From positions 93,289,001-93,353,000 of the forward strand of contig NC_135785.1 in NCBI RefSeq assembly GCF_051106095.1: a stretch of DNA of 64,000 nucleotides. Reading direction: 5' to 3'. This document shows positions 57,621-64,000 of the stretch, piece after piece. The number at the start of each line of letters is the position of its first letter. Within the stretch, counting starts at the first letter, position 1. The notes beneath the pieces were generated by a model. The model was not told where the DNA came from. It saw only the letters and a list, made by a program, of their open reading frames with translations, and searched no databases. Source of the DNA: Pogona vitticeps (taxonomy: Eukaryota > Chordata > Lepidosauria > Squamata > Agamidae). A program made the translations under genes and the position numbers.

Positions 57621-59210
57621 TAGGAAACTCTTTTCATGGAAATGTTAAGAAACACAATCCTAACCATTGCTATTTCTTCACCTGTAATTTTGAGCAAATT
57701 GAGTTTGTAGGCCTGTGAGGCTGAGGTTCCCTTGGGAGAGGCATTCCAGCCATTGATGCGAACAGTCCCCTTATGGTTAACATTACAGTCCAACATCTTA
57801 TATCAAACACTCTGAATGTCATTTTACATATGTTTCCATATATTTCAGGGTAAGTGAGCTCTCTGTTTTGTTTTTGTTTTTTTTAATAATGACATATGCT
57901 GCAGTGTAATTAGCTGTGGGAAGAAATGTTTAGTAAGAGCTCAACTTGGATCCGTGCCACTGGTGTGTGCTGCTAAAGCAAGCCCTCAAGCAATACAGTA
58001 GGAAATCTCAGTATGTTTTGGAGTGCATTGTCAAACAAGACTTCCTCTATGTTATTAGTGTTTTGGAAAGAAACTTTCTAGCTGATATTGCTATCTTTAT
58101 CCATTTCGAAGACACGTGATTCCTCTCTGATTCACTATGCAGTGAGTAGATGATAATTTCATATACTGTACCGCCTTTGGTTTAAGCAGGTGTTTCTTGT
58201 AACCTAGCAAAGTAAGAAACTATAGCCCCAGTTCAGGTAGTCAAGGCTTGTTGTATCTTCTTCAAAGGTAAACTTAAAAGAAAGATCACCTGAATTACTA
58301 CAACTAATTTTTTTAAAAAAAATCACTGTATGTGTTTTGCAGTCATGGCCAGTTTTGTTGTTCACTTGTTTGTTTAACTTTTGTCATTTTTTTTTTTTAC
58401 TGTATTCACATGGGTTCCTCAGGGCAGCTAATAAGTAGGGGCTTTCTCAGCCCATGAAAAGCCAGCCATCCAGTCCAAGCAATAGAAATTATACCAAATA
58501 TACAGTATATACATATACAGTTTTCTTGCTTGCAACTTGATTTTGAGGTTTGACAAACTGCATCTTAGATTTTTTTTAAAAAAAAAAATTGGAAGTTTAG
58601 AAGACAAGACATAGTCTGCTTTAAAGATAAACAATCGTTTCCCCTGCCCGCTCAATTTTTCCAGGCTGTTTCCAAACCAAAACGTTGTGCTATACCAAGA
58701 AGACTACATGGTAGCTGTCTTCTGTACCAGACATCTGCACAGACAGTGAAAATAGTGTCTAAAAGTGTGTGGGCTGACAGGATACAAAGACCAGTAATAG
58801 TCTGGTTAAACTAATGCAAATTGAAGAAGACACTTTAAGGGGAAAATTACAAAATTTTGAAATCATTATCTGATTAATAATTTTAACTTCTTTAGATGAA
58901 GAGATGTTCTCTGTATTACTGTATAGAAATTATTGTCCTTTGAGATCCTAAAATGGACCATTGGGTCATTTTGCTCATCTGCAAGTTGACAATGTAACAC
59001 TTCTGCCCAGCATGGGCCCTTCAGAAGTACATTGAGAGATGCTAGCAAATAATATATGAAATAAGGTAATACGGCACCAAAACCATTCACTTCATGGACA
59101 TAAACCCCCTAGACAACAGCTAAAATTAAGGAAATGTTTTCTGCAAACATCTCAAGCTCTAAATATTAAACCAGAAGAAGCTAGGCTAAACCTATAAAGA
59201 ACAAAAACAA
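57621..59210 (+). other. Upstream flank with no recognised feature
   Basis: AT-rich, with poly-T and poly-A runs near 58310, 58387 and 58570. A weak L2-like inverted terminus (cctcagggcagctaataag) is near 58415-58435. Confidence 0.4.
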
Positions 59211-59237
59211 GGTAGGTAGGTAGGTAGGTAGGTAGGT

Positions 59238-59328
<91 letters not shown>

Positions 59329-59332
59329 TTGG
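59211..59332. repeat. Three-phase tetranucleotide repeat (TAGG, CAGG, CTGG)
   Basis: About 7 TAGG units, then about 8 CAGG units, then about 14 CTGG units, each phase pure. It directly precedes the L2 element and may be its expanded 3' tail on the minus strand. Confidence 0.95.
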
Positions 59333-59339
59333 TACCCCA

Positions 59340-61760
59340 TTTTTTTCCTTAAGAAGGGCTTAAAAAATCAAAATACAACATTTAAAGTGAAAAATGGTAA
59401 GTATGCAAATACTAAAAAGGGTTAAACAAAAGACAGTAAAGAAAAGCAACACCAAAAACACATTCAAAACAGCAAGGCAAAACCATCCATTAAAAACTCC
59501 ACTCAGGCAACCAGTTATTAAGGGAAAGCTTGCCTGAAGAGAAAGGCCTGCTTGCAGAAAGACAGTAAAGATGAGGCCAGTCTGGTCTCCCAATGGGAGG
59601 GAGTTCTAAAGTCTGGGAGCAGCAACAGAGAAGGCCCTCTCCTGTGTTCCATCAAATGCACCTGTGAGGGTGGTGGGACTGAGAGGAAGACTCACAAAAG
59701 GAAAGATGGTCCTTGAGATAGCTTGGACCCAAGCTGTTTAGGACACTGTAGGTTAGAACCAGAATTTTGAATTGTGCTGAGAAATGGATTTGCAGCAAGT
59801 GGAGCTGCTGAAACAGGGAGGTTATGTGATCCCTGTTACCAGTCCTAGTTGGCAATCTGGCAGCCACATTTGGACTCAATGAAGTTTCCAAACACCTTCC
59901 AGAAGCAGCCCCACATAGAGCATCTTATAGTCATCCAGGAGGGATGTGACTAAGGCATGTGGTACTATGGCCAGATCAGACTTCTCCAGGAATGGTTACA
60001 GCTGGCACACTAGTTTTAATTATGAAAATGCACTCCAGACCACTGTTGAAACCTGGGCATCTAGGATCAGAGATGAATCCAGGAGCACCCACAAGTGCAA
60101 TCCCATCCAACATATTCCTTTATCTGCCTTTTGACTGACCAGGAGCACATTTGTCTTGTCTGGACTAAGTTTCAGTTTATTCATCCTCATCCAGCTCATT
60201 ACCGACCTCAGTCACTGATCTGGAGGTAAAACAGTTCCTTGGTGTGAGATGACAAGGAGAGATAGAATTGGTTTTCATCTGCATACTGGTGACATTGAAC
60301 CCCAAAACGCCAGACAACCTCTCCCAACAGTTTCATGTAGATGTTAAGTAACCTAGGCCAGTGGTTCTTAACCTTTGTTACTCGGATGCTTTTGAACTGC
60401 AACTCCCAGAAACCCCAGTCAGGACAGCTGGTGGTGAAGGCTTATGGGAGTTGCAGTCCAAAACTCCTGAGTAACCCAAGGTTAAGAACCAGTGACCTAG
60501 GAGACAAAACAGAACCCTGAGGGATCACTCTGGCCAGCAGCCATGGTGTTGAACAAGAGTCTCCCAGCACCACCTTCTGAGTTCTCCTTTCCAGGAAGGA
60601 ATGAACACACCAAAGAACAGTGTCTCCAAGAGAGACGAACCAGAAGGATACAATGGCTGATGGTACTGAAAGCTGCTGAGAGGTCCTGCAGAACCAACAG
60701 AGACATACTCCCACTGTCCAGTTCCCAGCATATGTCATCCACCAAAGCAACCAAAGCAGTCTCCATCCCATAACCAGGCCTGAAGTCAGATTGAAATGGA
60801 TCTAGTTAGTCTGTCTCATCCAGGAACCCCTGAAGCTGAGAACCCACAACCCGCTCCAGTACCTTACCCAAGAATAGAGTATTAGAGACTGGTCAGTAAT
60901 TATTGACTACTGCGAGATCCAAGGAGGGCTTTTTCAACAATGTTCTTACTACTGCCTCCTTTAAGCATGCTAGGTATTCTATCCTGTTGCAAGGAAGGAT
61001 TCACCATTCCTCTTACTCTACTCAACCATTCCCTTTTCTGGCAGCTTTTATAAGCCAGGAAGGGCAAGGGTCCAGAAGACATGTGGTAGCATTCACCTCC
61101 CCAAGGGTCCTGTCAGCCAACAGAAACTGAAATACATTCATTAATACAGGGCAAACAGGGGCCATAGTTACATTCACAAGACCTATATCAGCTACAGCAT
61201 CCAAGTCAAAGTGGATCTGAGATTTTTTTTTCCTGCAAAGTGTCATGAAAATTCTTTGAAGTATGGTCTGCATTCTCTTCCTTCAGTCCATGATGTCATA
61301 GGCCCTTGACCACTTGAAAAAAACTCTGCTGGGTGACTCTGCAGACACAGTGGTGGCAAAGAAGAATGACTTCTTCACCACTACCACTGTCACAGAATAG
61401 GCCTTCCAAAGGACACTTGCTCATGTTTGGTCAGATTCACTTTGAGTTTTCCACCATCATTACTCCAGTCTACATCCCACTTATTTCAGTAGCAGCAGCT
61501 CCATAGTAAACCAGGTGGCCAGTCGGCCTCTACTTTGTGGGCAGAGATATTTAGAAGCAACCCTATAAATGACTTCTGTAATTTTCCCATTCCAGAGATT
61601 AGCCAGGGCTTCAACAGAACCACCTACTATGGTCATAGGAAACTCTCTGAGAACTTCAGGAAACCCTTTGGATCCATCAGCCTTTTGGGGCAGATCATCT
61701 CAGGATGTGGTGCCACTGTCAATAAAAACTACAGTTATAGCAATGTGTTTTTTAAATTGA
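59340..61760 (-). mobile_element. Long L2 LINE (linker, reverse transcriptase, C-terminus)
   Basis: On the minus strand the ORF2 blocks follow in order. A linker region at 61500-61720 reads RGRLATWFTMELLLLK; then TTCLLDPCPSWLIKAARKG (about 61030-61090). RT motif A reads LLVLQDLSAAFSTIS (about 60640-60700). The catalytic box reads FGVQCHQYADENQFYLS (60271-60300), with YADD changed to YADE. KLSPDKTN-type, LTYSVLNSLGPSYLKDHLSF (59700-59790) and the C-terminus end near 59520. Multiple stops and shifts make it inactive. A hAT MITE sits at 60359-60494. The usual gggcggga terminus is missing at the left. Confidence 0.85.
60351..60502 (+). mobile_element. hAT MITE nested in the L2 LINE
   Basis: The element 60359-60494 begins cagtggttcttaacctttg and ends aggttaagaaccagtg. 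Interior arms gaactgcaactcccagaaac and atgggagttgcagtccaaaa fold back. The duplication acctaggc (60351-60358) / acctagga (60495-60502) matches at 7 of 8. Same family as 22310-22448. Confidence 0.92.
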
Positions 61761-62114
61761 TGTATACATTCTGAGGCACACAAGACACAAGTGGAATCTA
61801 TTTCATTGCAAAGTGAGGTGTGTTTTTTTTAAAAAAAAAAAAACTGGCCAGCAGGAGCTTTTAAAAATACCTCACTTGTAAACCAATTTATTTCATTTTG
61901 GGTTAGTGGTTGTGAATGCTACTGTTGTTTTACTTTGTGCCTTTGTTGATTTTGAGCCATCGGCACTGCAGTTTTTGCCACTCCATTTTTAAAATTCCTT
62001 TAAAAAATGGAATCATGATCACCCACTGAAATTTCACCTCCCTGTTCCCCACAAGTCTTGCCTGCTGCTGCTGCACAGAAAACCCTTGTGGGCAAAGCTG
62101 AGTGAGATTAGTAC
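61761..62114 (+). other. Unassigned insertion-like stretch between L2 parts
   Basis: AT-rich sequence with poly-T/A near 61823-61843. It separates the L2 linker region from the L2 endonuclease fragment and is not recognised as L2. Confidence 0.35.
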
Positions 62115-62215
62115 CTCATAGAATCATAGAAAGGTGAAGTTGGAAGGGGCCTACAAGGCCATCAAGTCCAACCCCCTGCTCAATGCAGGAATACAATCCA
62201 AGCATATCTGCCAGT
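62115..62215 (-). mobile_element. CR1-type LINE or SINE 3' terminus, minus strand
   Basis: The plus strand reads catagaatcatagaaaggtg, aagttggaaggggcctacaa, catcaagtccaaccccctgc, the inverse of the CR1 terminus with its attctatg repeats. Only about 100 bp, well preserved. Confidence 0.8.
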
Positions 62216-62279
62216 CATGGGAGTCATCCCACCAAGTTTCAATTACTCTTATCAAGTAACAGTTGCCCTCCTGAATTAA

Positions 62280-62540
62280 AATTTCCAGTTCTTCTTGTTT
62301 GTTTCCAAGCCTCATTTAACCAAGTCTCTATGATGCAAACCAGATTGGCATGTTCATGCAGGATCAAGCCTTGGATGGCTGTTGTTTTCCCACTTACTGA
62401 CCTGGCATTTAGCAGCAGGACTTTCGGTATTAAGAGTATCCAGACTATTTAAACTTGAGGTCAATAGATGACTGCCACAGAATGTATCCCAACGGGACAA
62501 GACCATATGGAAACCACTTAACAGATATTGAAGCAAAGTA
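62280..62540 (-). mobile_element. L2 LINE endonuclease N-terminus, minus strand
   Basis: The minus strand encodes KVLLLNARSVSGKTTAIQGL and LHEHANLVCIIETWLNE, the start of the apurinic-type endonuclease of L2/CR1 ORF2 (family NARS..KT..L..L..E..DL..ITETWL). Position and strand fit the 5' part of the element at 59340-61760, separated by later insertions and loss. Confidence 0.72.
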
Positions 62541-63424
62541 GGAGGATCAAAGACTAATCAAGTACAATGAGTCTACTTAGATACAGGACAAATTTTCTGT
62601 GACTGGAGAAATTCAATCAATACAGCTCATATGTGCATGCAATTTATGCCCCACCATGTGTACAAAAGAATATCTAAGAAATGGCTGAAATAACACTGTT
62701 GAAGTATTTCGTTTTTGGTGCAAAATAGTCTAATTATCAAGAAAGGAAGAATAATTTTAACTAGCAAAAAAGTCTAGGAAATGTCATGGATGAGACAGAA
62801 AAAGTTGCAGAGAATATCTCCATAATCTGATGCTCATACATCTCTATTTAGAAGGAAAACTAAATGAATTCCAGTGGGTATAGTGACTACAGCATAAACC
62901 AGGATTTCAGTGGTAGAGGCAAACCCCCTGCTGTTGGAACTTTTTCAGACAGGACCCACAGCCCACCTTGCTTTCTGGTGCACAAATATCTGCTATTTGG
63001 CCAAACCATATATTGCTTTAATTGCATGGTTAGCAAAAGATTGGTGGTTTTTAAAAAAGAAATATTAGATGCAGGGATTTTCATCAAAACAGCAAAATGT
63101 GGTCAGACAGGCTTAATCCCTTCTTCCCCAATCACAATCATGATGAAAATAACATGCACAAACACACACACGCATGCACACACCTAGGTGGGGCAATTAC
63201 CATTAAGAAAATAGCCACCAATTGGTCCACCAGGAGTATTTTTTCTACTGCAAAAATAGAGGAGGGAAAAACTGCTAGTATTTCAGCTGCAAAGTAGAAG
63301 GGCTGTATCTCTCTTTCCTATATGTTCCCAGTGAAAACCCAAGCTTTGTGCCCAGCATTATTTTTTAAAACATCAACCACTCAAAATTCTTAATTTGAAC
63401 ATCAGATTGGATTGAAGTAATTTC
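62541..63424 (+). other. Upstream flank with no recognised feature
   Basis: AT-rich with a short CA/GCA repeat near 63155-63182. Nothing else recognised. Confidence 0.4.
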
Positions 63425-63570
63425 ACTTTTTGACTTAATAAAGGAAGCCACGATCATAGTTTGCAGGAGCTGAATAGAGCTGTTAATGATAGGACATTTT
63501 GGAGGAGACACATTCAGAGGGTTGCCATGAATGGGATGCAACTTGGTGGCATATAATGACAATAAATTTC
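63425..63570 (+). mobile_element. RTE-type LINE 3' terminus
   Basis: The blocks ataaaggaagccacgatcat, gctgttaatgataggacatt and gagggttgccatgaatggga, then cttggtggcat, match the 3' end of the RTE copy at 26840-26960. Confidence 0.75.
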
Positions 63571-63624
63571 ACTTTGACCCCAGTCACCACTTTTGTGATT
63601 GTCTTTTAATTTTTCTAGGGGGTC

Positions 63625-63960
63625 CTTACATCTTTGCGAGGTCATGCTGAAATGAATTAGTGCAAGGAGAACAAACCTATCCATTCTAAAGGTAATCAAG
63701 CCTGATTGCTCACTGGAAGGACAGATCCTGAAGCTGAGGCTCCAATACTTTGGCCATCTCATGAGAAGAGAAGATTCCCTGGAAAAGCCGTTGATATTGG
63801 GAAAGTGTGAAGGCAGGAGGAGAAGGGGACAACAGAGGATGAGATGGTTGGACAGTGTCATCGAAGCGACCAACATGAATTTAACCCAACTCCGGGAGGC
63901 AGTGAGGGCCTGGCGTGCTCTGGTTCATGGGGACACGAAGAGTCGGACACGAGATTTTGC
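63625..63960 (+). mobile_element. RTE/BovB LINE 3' end with ORF C-terminus
   Basis: A conceptual reading gives LKLRLQYFGHLMRREDSLEK, then GRRRRGQQRMRWLDSVIEAT, NMNLTQLREA, WRALVHGDTKSRTR, the well known BovB C-terminus. The terminal cacgaagagtcggacacgag matches the BovB tail that Sauria SINEs copy (inverse at 24900-24920). An element of this type is the likely driver of those SINEs. Confidence 0.85.
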
Positions 63961-64000
63961 CACTGACATGAGCTTGTCAGGCCTTCCTATTGTGCCGTTG

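Overview
The window is vertebrate nuclear DNA from a squamate reptile, most likely a lizard. The best lineage marker is a pair of Sauria-type SINEs, a family confined to lizards and snakes. They sit among L2, CR1, RTE/BovB, Rex1 and Penelope retroelements, hAT and Tc1/mariner DNA transposons, and long microsatellites, a mixture typical of lizard genomes. There are no bacterial operons, tRNA or rRNA genes, or CRISPR arrays.

One host gene is recognisable: the first coding exon of COL13A1 (transmembrane collagen XIII) on the minus strand at 31138-31464. It encodes a cytoplasmic tail, a membrane anchor and the start of the ectodomain coiled coil, and ends at a GT splice donor. A CpG-rich promoter region lies just upstream at about 31970-32340, with two possible core promoters. 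Everything left of 31137 should be COL13A1 intron 1, because no second exon was found. Everything right of about 32.4 kb is 5' flanking, probably intergenic DNA. I saw no other host exon.

Left half (intron 1, 1-31 kb): MIR-like and tRNA-derived SINEs, L2 3' ends, an LTR-type fossil near 3.8 kb, a hAT element at 11.3 kb, a diverged two-copy repeat of unknown family at 13.8 and 16.1 kb (the second copy split by a SINE), two copies of one mariner-like MITE at 23.9 and 25.9 kb, Sauria SINEs at 10.0 and 24.9 kb, and an internally deleted RTE/BovB LINE at 26.4-27.0 kb.

Right half (5' flank, 32-64 kb): L2 fragments and a GC-rich hAT element abutting a TG run of about 140 bp (33.2-34.0 kb), a Tc1 transposon remnant with near-identical inverted ends (39.9-40.7 kb), a six-unit tandem repeat of about 90 bp (41.9-42.4 kb), two hAT MITEs with target duplications (42.8 and 43.2 kb), a Rex1 LINE with an (AAT)n tail (44.8-46.1 kb), a Penelope fragment (56.2 kb), a long L2 LINE carrying a nested hAT MITE (59.3-61.8 kb) and RTE 3' ends at the right edge. 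Several repeat-free, CpG-containing stretches (about 37.9-38.35, 49.2-49.9 and 57.0-57.6 kb) could be conserved regulatory DNA of the COL13A1 neighbourhood. That is inference only.

All family calls come from reading the sequence against remembered consensus features, without database searches. Repeat boundaries are approximate unless a target-site duplication is stated.
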